Shown piece by piece: positions 11,301-19,198 of a stretch of 64,000 bases of DNA. The notes below the pieces were generated by a model. It was not told the origin of the DNA. It did no database searches and saw only the letters and a program-made list of their open reading frames with translations. A program made the position numbers and the translations under genes. The stretch comes from Helcococcus bovis (GTDB lineage Bacteria; Bacillota; Clostridia; Tissierellales; Peptoniphilaceae): assembly GCF_046035435.1 (NCBI RefSeq), contig NZ_JBFNFH010000001.1. One strand, 5' to 3'. Numbering within the stretch: position 1 is the first letter of the stretch; each line of letters starts with the position of its first letter.

Positions 11301-12422
11301 TCTTTGTTTCATTTGAAGGAAAAATTCTCTCATTTCACTAATTTTACCATTCAGTTGCCAACCAGCAACTTCCTGATTCATAAAATATCCATCAAAACCA
11401 TAGTGAACTGCTATTTCTGCTAATTTATCAGCATTTGGATATCTTCCTGTTTTCTGATCTTTTTTTATAAATTCTAAAAAGTTTTTCATTGCTTGAGGAT
11501 TTCCATCAAAATTATCAAAATATAAGTTACCATGAATTCTTGAACCATTTCTGTGTGCAGCATCTATTACATCGGGTGTAGGAACTGGTCCTTCCCAAAA
11601 TACTATATCACTTACATATTGGTATTTATCAAAATTATTTACATTAAAATCTTTACTTCCAGCTGCAGATGCATCTGTCTTCTTATTTCCAATGAATGAT
11701 GTTAATGGAAGTATCATAGCTTCTTCACTTGCATACTCATTTACAGCTTTTCCTTTTTCTGTTTTAGCTACATCCCTAACACTTGCTTTATTTATATCAT
11801 CATTAGGTCTTTCATCTGGTTTCCAGCTCTTTTCAATATCTTCATACGAAAAAACAACTGGTTTTGGATCTAAAGATTGTCTTTTACTAACTTTATCCCC
11901 AATTTCTTCAACAATTTCTTCTTCTGTCTTATTTTCTTTAGCTTTTTCTTCTTCCGATTTTTCTCCAACAAGTTTATCCATTAAATTTTTACTTTTTATT
12001 TCTTCTTTTTTAACTTCTTTTAGATTTTCTATCTTTTCTTCCGTTTTTGAATCATCAACTTTTTCTTCTGTAACAGCATTTTTTAATTCTTCAGGATCTT
12101 TTTGTTCAACTACATTTTCAACAGCTTTGTCTTTCAGATCTTTATTCAATTCTTCTTTTTCAGCTATTTCTAATTTATATAATTCTTCTTCTGTTAGATC
12201 TCCTTCTTGCTCTTCATCTTCAATTGCTTCATCTTGAGCTTGTTCTACTACCGCTGTTGGTGATGGTGTTTCGCCTTCTGCTAGTACACTTGTTCCTGGT
12301 AACAATACCAACGCACCTAGTACACATGATACAAGTCCTATTGATAATTTTCTCATGCCATATTTTAACTTTTTATTTCCAAGAGTTTTCTTTTCTTTTA
12401 AAAAGTTTTTCATTTTATCCAT
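8322..12422 (-). CDS. Surface endo-beta-N-acetylglucosaminidase (GH85)
   Basis: This 1366-residue wall-associated enzyme should release N-glycans by cutting the chitobiose core. It has a YSIRK-like signal (YGMRKLSIGLVSCVLG, about 21-36), a long Glu/Lys-rich coiled stretch (60-180), then a GH85 domain. The acid/base pair of the family is seen as Asn349-Gln-Glu351 in GYFMNQE. The domain closes around TWTWWNKSEL, and Ig/carbohydrate-binding-like segments follow. A second charged coil lies at about 1110-1175, then a CBM-X2-like module near 1225-1305. The C-terminus is NPETADAG, a hydrophobic helix and KRRKNK, which is a sortase signal of NPxTx rather than LPXTG form. AGGAGG precedes the ATG. Confidence 0.92.
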   Translation of the reverse strand: MDKMKNFLKEKKTLGNKKLKYGMRKLSIGLVSCVLGALVLLPGTSVLAEGETPSPTAVVEQAQDEAIEDEEQEGDLTEEELYKLEIAEKEELNKDLKDKAVENVVEQKDPEELKNAVTEEKVDDSKTEEKIENLKEVKKEEIKSKNLMDKLVGEKSEEEKAKENKTEEEIVEEIGDKVSKRQSLDPKPVVFSYEDIEKSWKPDERPNDDINKASVRDVAKTEKGKAVNEYASEEAMILPLTSFIGNKKTDASAAGSKDFNVNNFDKYQYVSDIVFWEGPVPTPDVIDAAHRNGSRIHGNLYFDNFDGNPQAMKNFLEFIKKDQKTGRYPNADKLAEIAVHYGFDGYFMNQEVAGWQLNGKISEMREFFLQMKQRAKELGRDLKISWYDSWGDQEGGHNFKNRIGSDNDDLLKPDKEGRYAVDYFFINFNWAGNTSGTVAHMKSIGRSEFDAIAGYEMQKDVRLSNKSSRQDMLGKDKKLRISIGLYHSDNVNGLAKTEDDIHKVINEFWTGSAGDPTKIDDNATYNGMARYVVDRTTILSPELYTRFSRGNGHKWFTNGVETSSDNWNNRSIQDVLPTWTWWNKSELAEEDELKADYDYKDAYNGGSSIKLEGKLKKGSKQDLRLFSTKFDPTKDTEVTFVYKGGKGSDIELGISTNEDHLKSEFKYLKPTVVESNGWNIAKVSLADLVGQKIYALSIKVDGKEEVENYKLNIGEFSITDKKEKNIESPKNIKEVERVINSGINAELILKFDKVKDAKYYDIYRRTKDGEKWLSSSSSSIIYIPELERELDSDSTIQHLSVYAIGKDGQKSDAGDFVFNWGILANDTEPEHEKAKDINREAKMTDADGPKDQDKWKLINGTMVGLEDKWEDNTYNSQASLAFESPKTVVRWAVNHAGFLESQNDGKMNSSDFALEYKDLKTGDWKEAKRIKNNIYHRTDEILEKPITAKEWRLKVYNGDNGSPWKATRIYGWEMYEALDEYSENVPMSRAEAVHVKDDRFVVKFNVPTRPFAKKFFAPEPNKTVYLYKDRELKNKLAEGILGEDGKLVFDNIRLQDSKGIIYYVSKVGDKKLSNRLAIQYYNPEKLRQEKWDTIKNAMSGLSQGLDDSKNKKDDFERERQLAIIADKKDREKLEKEEQARSDAFERQAEEAKKVEESKKDKEISSKEITVPGTDKDVIVTPAPSRTVPTVTPIPGTSGSGLVEKELPEFQYGENQVFVKGSGKQLEVKVESPLASFKEARVDSVVVDPSNYKLKSGSTIFTLKNAYLETLALGKHKLDLVFAESDEYKASVLTTKFTVVEAVKGKSDAEVTKPQQDVKENVSGQPVENANKTSHNPETADAGIASYLAMTGLSAAALAVMKRRKNK

Positions 12423-12719
12423 TATTCCTCCTATTTTTATTTATGTTATCGATGTCATTATATTCCATATTTTAAAGAACGTAATACCAAAATTCTTATA
12501 AAATTTTTACAAATAATGAAATTGCTTTCATTTTTAATATTAAAAAAAACGGTGTCATAATTGAAAAAACTATTTAATATACTTTTTAACAATTTTATTA
12601 AATTTATATATATTTTTTTTACATTGCATTATAAAATTTTAATTTTTTTTAATATTTTAAATATAAAAAAGACATGAATAAAATTTATTCACATCTTTAA
12701 TATCTATCATATTTTCATA
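12423..12719. other. AT-rich intergenic region between secA and the GH85 gene
   Basis: This gap of 297 bases is almost pure A/T. It should hold the promoter of the endoglycosidase gene on the minus strand and the secA terminator at its left end. I see no further ORF, RNA gene or clear operator. Confidence 0.6.
12668..12698 (-). terminator. Intrinsic terminator of secA
   Basis: ACATGAATAAA and TTTATTCACAT form a near-perfect stem. On the minus strand it is followed by CTTTTTTATA. It lies about 20-50 bases past the secA stop. Confidence 0.75.
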
Positions 12720-15455
12720 CTATTCATTTTTTCCATGACAGTTTTTATATTTCTTACCTGACCCACATGGACACAAGTCATTTCTACCAACTTTTCTTGA
12801 AACTGTTCTTTGTCTTGGTGTTTCATCTGGAGCACCTTCTAAAGATTCTTTTTCTGCTCTAGCAACTTTTTCTCTTTCAAGTTTTGATTCAGCTTCAACC
12901 CTAAATAGGAATCTTATGGTATCTTCTCTAATTGAATGATTTAATTCATTAAACATTTCATAACCTTCATTAGCATATGCCCTAACTGGATCTTCATTAC
13001 CAATAGCTCTAGCACCAATGTTTTGTTTTAATTGATCCATAGCATCTATATGGTCCATCCATTTTTGGTCAACAACTTTAAGAAGAATTATTCTTTCAAT
13101 TTCTCTCATTTGTTCAGAACCAATGTTTTCTTCTTTTATCTCATATACTAACTTCGCAATATTTAATAAATCAACTTTTAACTTTTCTACAGAAGTTAAT
13201 TCTATTGAACTCCATTTATTAGCCGGTACACAAATATCAGCTAAATAGTTTTTTAATCCAACTATTTCCCATTCTGATTTCTTTGTTGAAGAATTGCAGA
13301 ATAAATCAACAGCATCATTTATTACTGTTTCTAACATGGACATGATACTTTCTTTAATATTATCTCCATTTAAAACTGCATTTCTTTCCCCATAAATTAC
13401 TTCTCTTTGTTTATTCATAACATTATCATATTCTAGAACTCTTTTTCTTGTTGCAAAGTTGTTTGCTTCAACTCTTGCCTGAGCTCTTTGAATTGCTTTT
13501 GATAATATACCGGCTTCAATTGGTTCATCTTCTGGGAAAGATGTGAATCTCTTCAACGCTTGCCCGCCAAATAGTCTCATCAAATCATCTTCTAATGATA
13601 CAAAGAATCTCGATCTACCTGGATCACCTTGACGTCCAGCACGCCCTCTCAATTGGTTATCAATACGTCTAGATTCGTGTCTTTCTGTACCAATTATCAA
13701 TAGCCCACCTGCTTCAAGTACTTTTTTAGCATTTTCATCTGTTTTTTCTTTAAATTGTTTTTTCAATTCAGCAAATGTTTTTCTAGCTTCAATTATTTCT
13801 TCATCTGATGTTTCAGCAAAACCATCTGCCTCATCTATTAGATATTCTTCTATACCCCTTTTTCTCATTTCAGCTTTTGCCATATACTCTGGATTACCCC
13901 CTAACACAATATCGGTACCTCTACCTGCCATGTTAGTTGCAATTGTAATTTTCCCAAATTCACCAGCTTGAGCAACAATTTCAGCTTCTCTAGCATGTTG
14001 TTTAGCATTAAGCACTTCATGAGGTATTCTTTGTTTCTTTAATAAACTTGATAAATATTCTGATTTTTCAATAGACACTGTACCTACTAAGATAGGTTGG
14101 CCTGTTGCATGAGCTTTTTTTATTTCTTCTACAACAGCATTGAATTTTGCTTTTTCATTTACATAAACTCTATCATTTTCATCTATTCTTATAACAGGTT
14201 TATTTGTAGGTGCTTCTATAACATCTGAATTATAAATTTGTGCAAATTCATCTTTTTCAGTCATAGCAGTCCCAGTCATACCAGCTAATTTATCATACAT
14301 TCTAAAGAAGTTTTGGAATGTAACTGTTGCAAGTGTTTTTTGTTCACTCTTAATATTTACTCCTTCTTTAGCTTCTAAAGCTTGATGTAATCCATCAGAG
14401 TATCTTCTACCTTGCATAATACGTCCTGTAAATTCATCAACTATTAAAATTTCATCGTCTTTTACAACGTAGTCAATATCATTATGCATTGTATTTCTAG
14501 CTTTTAACGCTTGATTAATGTGATGAGCTAATTCCATATTTTCAGCATCTGACAAGTTTTCAATTCCAAAGAATTTTTCAGCTTTATCTGTACCTTGTTC
14601 AGTAAGTGTTGCAGATTTTCTCTTTTCATCTACTACAAAGTCTACAGTTTCTAATTCGACATCTTCTAAAAGCATATCTAATTTATTTTTTTCTGTTTCT
14701 TCAGGATCTAAAATTCTTCCTTCTAGAGTCTTAACAAATGTATCAGCTTTTAAATACATATCTGTAGATTCTTCACCTTGTCCAGAGATAATAAGTGGAG
14801 TTCTAGCTTCATCGATTAAGATTGAATCAACCTCATCGACTATTGCATAGTGCAATCCCCTTTGAACTGTATCTTCTTTATAGATTTCCATATTATCTCT
14901 TAAATAGTCAAAACCTAGTTGATTATTTGTAGCATAAGTAATATCAGCATTATATGCTTCTTGTCTTTCTCTTTGTGTTAATCCATAAAGTATACATCCA
15001 ACTGATAAACCTAGGAATCTATATACCTTACCCATCCAATCTTTATCACGTTCTGCTAGGTAATCATTAACAGTAACAACATGTACCCCTTTACCTTCTA
15101 ATGCATTTAGATATGCTGGTAATGTAGCTACTAAAGTTTTACCTTCCCCTGTCTTCATTTCAGAGATACTTCCTTGGTGTAATATCATCCCTCCAATTAA
15201 TTGAACTGGATAATGCTTCATACCTAAGACTCTCCAAGATGCTTCTCTAACAGTTGCAAATGCTTCAACTAAAATATCATCCAGAGTTTCCCCATTTTGT
15301 AATCTATTTTTAAATTCTTCTGTTTTATTTTTTAATTGTTCATCTGTTAATTTTGAATATTCTTCTTCTAGCGCTAAAATTTGATCAACTTTTGGCTGTA
15401 ATTTACTTATTTCTTTTTCACTAAAAGATTTGAAAATTTTTCTCAAAAAACTCAT
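12720..15455 (-). CDS. secA: Preprotein translocase ATPase SecA
   Basis: SecA (911 residues) drives Sec-dependent export through SecYEG at the membrane. Visible are Walker A MKTGEGKT (about 102-109), the DEVDSILIDEARTP motor signature, the preprotein cross-linking region, and motif VI QLRGRAGRQGDPG. The C-terminal zinc finger is CPCGSGKKYKNCHGK, which binds SecB or phospholipid in relatives. The length is slightly above the usual ~840-900. It lies 114 bases after hpf, with the hpf terminator between them, so it probably has its own promoter. The ATG is preceded by GGAAAATACTA, a modest ribosome site. Confidence 0.98.
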   Translation of the reverse strand: MSFLRKIFKSFSEKEISKLQPKVDQILALEEEYSKLTDEQLKNKTEEFKNRLQNGETLDDILVEAFATVREASWRVLGMKHYPVQLIGGMILHQGSISEMKTGEGKTLVATLPAYLNALEGKGVHVVTVNDYLAERDKDWMGKVYRFLGLSVGCILYGLTQRERQEAYNADITYATNNQLGFDYLRDNMEIYKEDTVQRGLHYAIVDEVDSILIDEARTPLIISGQGEESTDMYLKADTFVKTLEGRILDPEETEKNKLDMLLEDVELETVDFVVDEKRKSATLTEQGTDKAEKFFGIENLSDAENMELAHHINQALKARNTMHNDIDYVVKDDEILIVDEFTGRIMQGRRYSDGLHQALEAKEGVNIKSEQKTLATVTFQNFFRMYDKLAGMTGTAMTEKDEFAQIYNSDVIEAPTNKPVIRIDENDRVYVNEKAKFNAVVEEIKKAHATGQPILVGTVSIEKSEYLSSLLKKQRIPHEVLNAKQHAREAEIVAQAGEFGKITIATNMAGRGTDIVLGGNPEYMAKAEMRKRGIEEYLIDEADGFAETSDEEIIEARKTFAELKKQFKEKTDENAKKVLEAGGLLIIGTERHESRRIDNQLRGRAGRQGDPGRSRFFVSLEDDLMRLFGGQALKRFTSFPEDEPIEAGILSKAIQRAQARVEANNFATRKRVLEYDNVMNKQREVIYGERNAVLNGDNIKESIMSMLETVINDAVDLFCNSSTKKSEWEIVGLKNYLADICVPANKWSSIELTSVEKLKVDLLNIAKLVYEIKEENIGSEQMREIERIILLKVVDQKWMDHIDAMDQLKQNIGARAIGNEDPVRAYANEGYEMFNELNHSIREDTIRFLFRVEAESKLEREKVARAEKESLEGAPDETPRQRTVSRKVGRNDLCPCGSGKKYKNCHGKNE

Positions 15456-15527
15456 TAGTATTTTCCTTTCATTTTTTTTCTACAATCCGTATTATTATAT
15501 CATAATAAGGTTAAATACACAAAAAAA

Positions 15528-15556
15528 GTTGATGAAAGATTTAATCTTCCATCAAC
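15528..15556 (-). terminator. Intrinsic terminator of hpf
   Basis: GTTGATGAAAGAT (15528-15540) pairs with ATCTTCCATCAAC (15544-15556). On the minus strand a run of seven T follows. The stem begins 14 bases past the hpf stop. Confidence 0.85.
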
Positions 15557-15569
15557 AATAAAAAATATA

Positions 15570-16103
15570 TCAATTTTGTTCTATCAATCCATAGTTGCCA
15601 TCATTTCTTTTATATACAACAGATACCTTTTCAGTTTCTGCATCTTGATATACGAAGAAATCATGTCCTAAAAGATTCATTTGCATTATTGCATCTTCTA
15701 TAAACATTGGTTTTAATCCTATTTTTTTTGTTTTCACAACTTTTGGAAATTCATCTTCCGCAACCGTTGATTCATCGGAAGGTATTTCGTCATATCTAAT
15801 TGATTCTCCAGAATTTCTTGTTTGTAATTTAGTTTTATATTTTCTTATTTGTCTTTCTAATGACTCGATAATTCTATCAACTGAAGACAACATATCATCT
15901 GAAGTTTCTTCTGCTCTTAAAATAGTTCCTTTTTTCAACCATATTGTAATTTCTGCTGTTTTGAAATTACCATGATTTGAAAATGAAGCTTTTGCCTCAA
16001 TATCACTATCGAAGAATTTATCTATTCTTCTTAATTTTTTATCAACTTCTTCCTTGAAGTTATCTCGAACAGTTATATTTTTCCCAACATATTGAACTTT
16101 CAT
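15570..16103 (-). CDS. hpf: Long-form ribosome hibernation promoting factor
   Basis: This 177-residue protein matches long HPF. An N-terminal RaiA/YfiA fold (1-100) binds the decoding centre, and a C-terminal domain (about 122-177, with KPMFIEDAIMQMNLLGHDFFVY) dimerises to give 100S ribosomes. The two domains are joined by an acidic linker. It sits directly upstream of secA, a pairing common in Firmicutes. AGGAGG lies seven bases before the ATG. Its upstream region is the DnaA-box-rich gap, so its expression could be tied to that element (inference). Confidence 0.96.
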   Translation of the reverse strand: MKVQYVGKNITVRDNFKEEVDKKLRRIDKFFDSDIEAKASFSNHGNFKTAEITIWLKKGTILRAEETSDDMLSSVDRIIESLERQIRKYKTKLQTRNSGESIRYDEIPSDESTVAEDEFPKVVKTKKIGLKPMFIEDAIMQMNLLGHDFFVYQDAETEKVSVVYKRNDGNYGLIEQN

Positions 16104-16173
16104 ATGTTACCTCCTACTTTTTTGTTATTATCTATATACCCTTTATAATAAAAAAATAACAAAATAAAAAAAA

Positions 16174-16208
16174 AATAATCACTAAAGTTATCCACAATAG
16201 TGATTATT
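16174..16208 (-). terminator. Hairpin with a perfect DnaA box in its loop
   Basis: AATAATCACTA (16174-16184) and TAGTGATTATT (16198-16208) form an 11-bp perfect stem. On the minus strand a long T tract follows, so it can serve as the distal terminator of the htrA-type gene. The loop holds TTATCCACA at 16188-16196. Confidence 0.65.
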
Positions 16209-16364
16209 TTTCACTGAATTTAACTTCAGCAACCAATATTTATTTTTTTATATAAATATTATATAAAGTTATCAACATTATCCACTTATTTTATTAAAAT
16301 CAGGTTGATAACTTAAATCTAGAAAATATATTTTGAGGAGAAGTTGTGTCTAAATTGTTGATAA
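16188..16364. promoter_or_regulatory. Cluster of DnaA-box-like sites
   Basis: Within 177 bases are TTATCCACA (16188-16196, +, perfect consensus), TTATCAACA (16269-16277, +) and TTATCCACT (16278-16286, +, directly abutting). On the minus strand are TTATCAACC (16303-16311), a weaker TTAGACACA (16345-16353) and TTATCAACA (16356-16364). The first three point right and the last three point left. A 34-base A/T-only-like tract lies beside them at 16142-16175. The sites are seen; DnaA binding is inferred. Confidence 0.55.
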
Positions 16365-16405
16365 CTTTATTCGACTAATATTTATAAACTATCTCTAGAA
16401 AATTT

Positions 16406-17770
16406 TTAAGCGTTTGGTTTATTCCCCTTAAAAATTATATTTAAATCAATTTTACGAGAATCTCTTAATACCTTAATTTTAACTTTATCTCCAACTTTAT
16501 ATTGCAATAAAGCTTGTTTTAATGAATTCATAGATTCTACGTTTTTATCATTTATGGATAGAATTACATCATCTACTTTAATACCACCTTCGTCGGCTGA
16601 GGTGTCTGGAATTACTTCAGTAATATAAACTCCTTTATCCACTCCTAGGTCATAATTAGATGTATATTGAATATAATTAATCAAATCAATCCCTCTAATT
16701 CCCAATACGATTGGACTAAAGTTTCCATCTTTTATTACACTATCCACTATAGATTTTGCTGTATTTATTGGTATTGCAAAACCTATTCCATCTGTTTGTC
16801 CAGCTTTAGCAGTATTAATCCCTATTAATTGCCCCTTATCATTTAATAAGGCACCACCACTATTACCAGAATTTATTGAAGCATCTGTTTGAATTAAACC
16901 GTTCATTATTAGACCATTTTCCATTGTGATTGATCTATTTAATCCTGAAATGTATCCTGAAGTTAGTGTTGATTGCAAATTTAATCCTACTGGATTTCCA
17001 ATAGCAATTGCTTTATCACCAATACTTATTTCATCAGAATTACCAAATTCTACAGCTTGCAAGCCTTTTTTATCTACTTTAATTATACTTAAATCCAATG
17101 TCTCATCTTTCCAAACCACTCTTGCATTAGCATGATCATCATTTGAAAAAATTACATTAATTTCTGTAGGATTATTTTGAACCACATGAGCATTAGTTAA
17201 AATGTATCCATTTTCACTAACAATTACACCAGATCCTATTCCTTCACCTTTCAATGTTTTTCCAAATAGACTTCTTTTTCCTTCAAATTTTGTATTTATA
17301 CCAACAACTGAAGGTATCGCCTTTTTTGCTACTGCATTTTCCACGCTAATTTCTGATTTTTTTGAAATATTAACCGTTTGAATATTTTTAGTAGGTGTTT
17401 TTTCAGTTTTATTAAAATATCCCATTGTATATGGACCGACAAAAGATCCAATAACTGATCCAACTAAAACTAGAGCCATAGCTTTTACAAAACCAAATCT
17501 AGGTTTACTTTTTCTAATTTGTTCATTAACATATGCTTTGTCAGCATATTCAAAATTCCCTCTATTACTTTGGGATCTAAAAAATACATTTTCTTTATAT
17601 TTTCTATTGCCTATAGTATTTGAAAATTCAAAATTACTTTTAGAACTTTCTCCTTCTTTTTTATAATCTGAGAAATTATTTGCTTCTGAAGTATCAAGAG
17701 TAATATTTTCTTCATTATTATCATTTTTATTTAACCAATCGTTAAATTCATCATTATAATTATCTTTCAT
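16406..17770 (-). CDS. htrA: HtrA/DegP-type membrane-anchored serine protease with PDZ
   Basis: This 454-residue envelope quality-control protease has an Asn/Ser/Glu-rich cytoplasmic leader (1-90) and one membrane helix (about 93-117). The trypsin-like domain has His195 (LTNAHVV), Asp226 (TLDLSIIK) and Ser304 (SGNSGGALL). A C-terminal PDZ domain follows (about 350-445, GVYITEVIPDTSADEGGI). It would degrade misfolded exported proteins outside the membrane. AGGTTAAC precedes the ATG. It is a single gene flanked by the LCP gene terminator upstream and the DnaA-box gap downstream. In some streptococci htrA sits at the origin, but no dnaA or parB is present here. Confidence 0.95.
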   Translation of the reverse strand: MKDNYNDEFNDWLNKNDNNEENITLDTSEANNFSDYKKEGESSKSNFEFSNTIGNRKYKENVFFRSQSNRGNFEYADKAYVNEQIRKSKPRFGFVKAMALVLVGSVIGSFVGPYTMGYFNKTEKTPTKNIQTVNISKKSEISVENAVAKKAIPSVVGINTKFEGKRSLFGKTLKGEGIGSGVIVSENGYILTNAHVVQNNPTEINVIFSNDDHANARVVWKDETLDLSIIKVDKKGLQAVEFGNSDEISIGDKAIAIGNPVGLNLQSTLTSGYISGLNRSITMENGLIMNGLIQTDASINSGNSGGALLNDKGQLIGINTAKAGQTDGIGFAIPINTAKSIVDSVIKDGNFSPIVLGIRGIDLINYIQYTSNYDLGVDKGVYITEVIPDTSADEGGIKVDDVILSINDKNVESMNSLKQALLQYKVGDKVKIKVLRDSRKIDLNIIFKGNKPNA

Positions 17771-17862
17771 GTTAACCTCCCATTTATTATCTATTTACAT
17801 AATACATAAAATTTATATTTAAAATATGTAAAATTTGTTTAAAATGTGAAGATTTTTATAAA

Positions 17863-17914
17863 AAATAGGACATTTACAAATATACAATTAAGTAAATTTA
17901 TAAAAGTCCTATTT
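17863..17914 (-). terminator. Terminator of the LCP gene
   Basis: AAATAGGAC (17863-17871) and GTCCTATTT (17906-17914) pair across a 34-base AT loop, just past the stop of the LCP gene. The minus-strand tail is T-rich. Confidence 0.6.
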
Positions 17915-17919
17915 ATATA

Positions 17920-19173
17920 TTAATTATTATTTTCAGTTTCAGAGCTTGTCTCTTTTTCAAAGTTTATATAAGTATTAGTTTTTACATATGTGTTTTTAAC
18001 AACTTTATTTATTTCTTCTGTTACCTTAACTAAACTTTCTTTATTTGGAACCATCATAGATAATCTATATCCCGGCATTGCATAAGAAGGCAAATCTAAT
18101 GTATATTCTCCCATTAAAGTCTGAGACTTGACATCATAATTAGTTCTTGACACTAATTGATTTGCAGCTAAATCAACCAAAGATTTTGCAGAAAGATTTG
18201 TAACTACATTTTTTTCCATTATCTCTAAAAGACCATCTATATTTTTTAAAACTGAAGGTTGTGTAACTTTTTTAATTATGGCAGCTAAAAGTTTTTCTTG
18301 ATTTTTTCCTCTACCAATATCTCCCTCTTCTAAAGAATATCTTTCTCTAACAAATGCTATTGCATCTTGACCAGTTAAATGCACATTTCCTTTAGGATAA
18401 AATTTTTTATTTACACTAGCTGTAAATGGTTCATCAACATAGACATCTACTCCGCCCAATTCATCAACTATTCTAATAACAGAATCAAAGTTAACTCTTA
18501 CAAAATATGGAATTTTGATTTCTAAAAATCTTTCCAATGTATGCAATGAACTCATTACGCCATAATTTCCGGCATGCGTCAATTTATCATATTCATCATT
18601 TCCACCATCTGCAATTGGAAGATATGTATCTCTTGGAACGGACGTTAAAAGAATTTTTCCATCATTTGGATTTACACTAGCAATGATATTTACATCAGAT
18701 CTTGAGTTTTCACTTAAATCTCCCCCAACATCAATTCCTGAAATGTAAACATTAAAGGATTCTGCTGTATGGACATCCTTTGTCTCGAATTCTGTATTAT
18801 TTTTATTATTTTTAGAATTTTGATTCATTTTTCTTATAGAGCTATCAAGTTTTAAATAATATATAGCAAAGATAGACATTACAGCTATTAACAATATCAT
18901 AATTATTGAAACTATAAATCTTATTATCTTTTTATATTTTTTATTTTTTAGGATGACTATAAACCCTAAAACATTTAATACCAAAATTGATGATATTACT
19001 ATCACCTTCATTCTAGTATCAAATACATTATATCTAAATATAAATCCGACAAAAGCAATTGATATTATAAGGAAAAAAGATAATATTAATTTTGAAAATT
19101 CAAATTTTCTTTTATTTTTATCTTCTTCATTTTTTTCTGGATCTAAAATTTTTCTTTCTTCTAAATCATTCAT
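17920..19173 (-). CDS. LytR-CpsA-Psr family wall polymer ligase
   Basis: This 417-residue LCP protein should attach undecaprenyl-linked glycopolymers to peptidoglycan. Three to four hydrophobic helices (about 25-110) precede the LCP domain. The domain starts NVYISGIDVGG and contains SRSDVNIIASVNP, TSVPRDTYLPI, GGVDVYVDEPF and FVRERYSLEEGDIGR, the arginine-rich polyprenyl-phosphate site. It lies 25 bases downstream of the ABC permease and may be read through from that operon. Which wall polymer it handles cannot be seen. Confidence 0.95.
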   Translation of the reverse strand: MNDLEERKILDPEKNEEDKNKRKFEFSKLILSFFLIISIAFVGFIFRYNVFDTRMKVIVISSILVLNVLGFIVILKNKKYKKIIRFIVSIIMILLIAVMSIFAIYYLKLDSSIRKMNQNSKNNKNNTEFETKDVHTAESFNVYISGIDVGGDLSENSRSDVNIIASVNPNDGKILLTSVPRDTYLPIADGGNDEYDKLTHAGNYGVMSSLHTLERFLEIKIPYFVRVNFDSVIRIVDELGGVDVYVDEPFTASVNKKFYPKGNVHLTGQDAIAFVRERYSLEEGDIGRGKNQEKLLAAIIKKVTQPSVLKNIDGLLEIMEKNVVTNLSAKSLVDLAANQLVSRTNYDVKSQTLMGEYTLDLPSYAMPGYRLSMMVPNKESLVKVTEEINKVVKNTYVKTNTYINFEKETSSETENNN

Positions 19174-19198
19174 ATTAGTCCTCTTATCTATAGTTAAT

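Noticed and set aside
16142..16364. Main replication origin
   Set aside because: DnaA boxes and an AT tract fit, but no dnaA, dnaN or parB is nearby and genes on both sides run the same way. I keep it only as a DnaA-site cluster.
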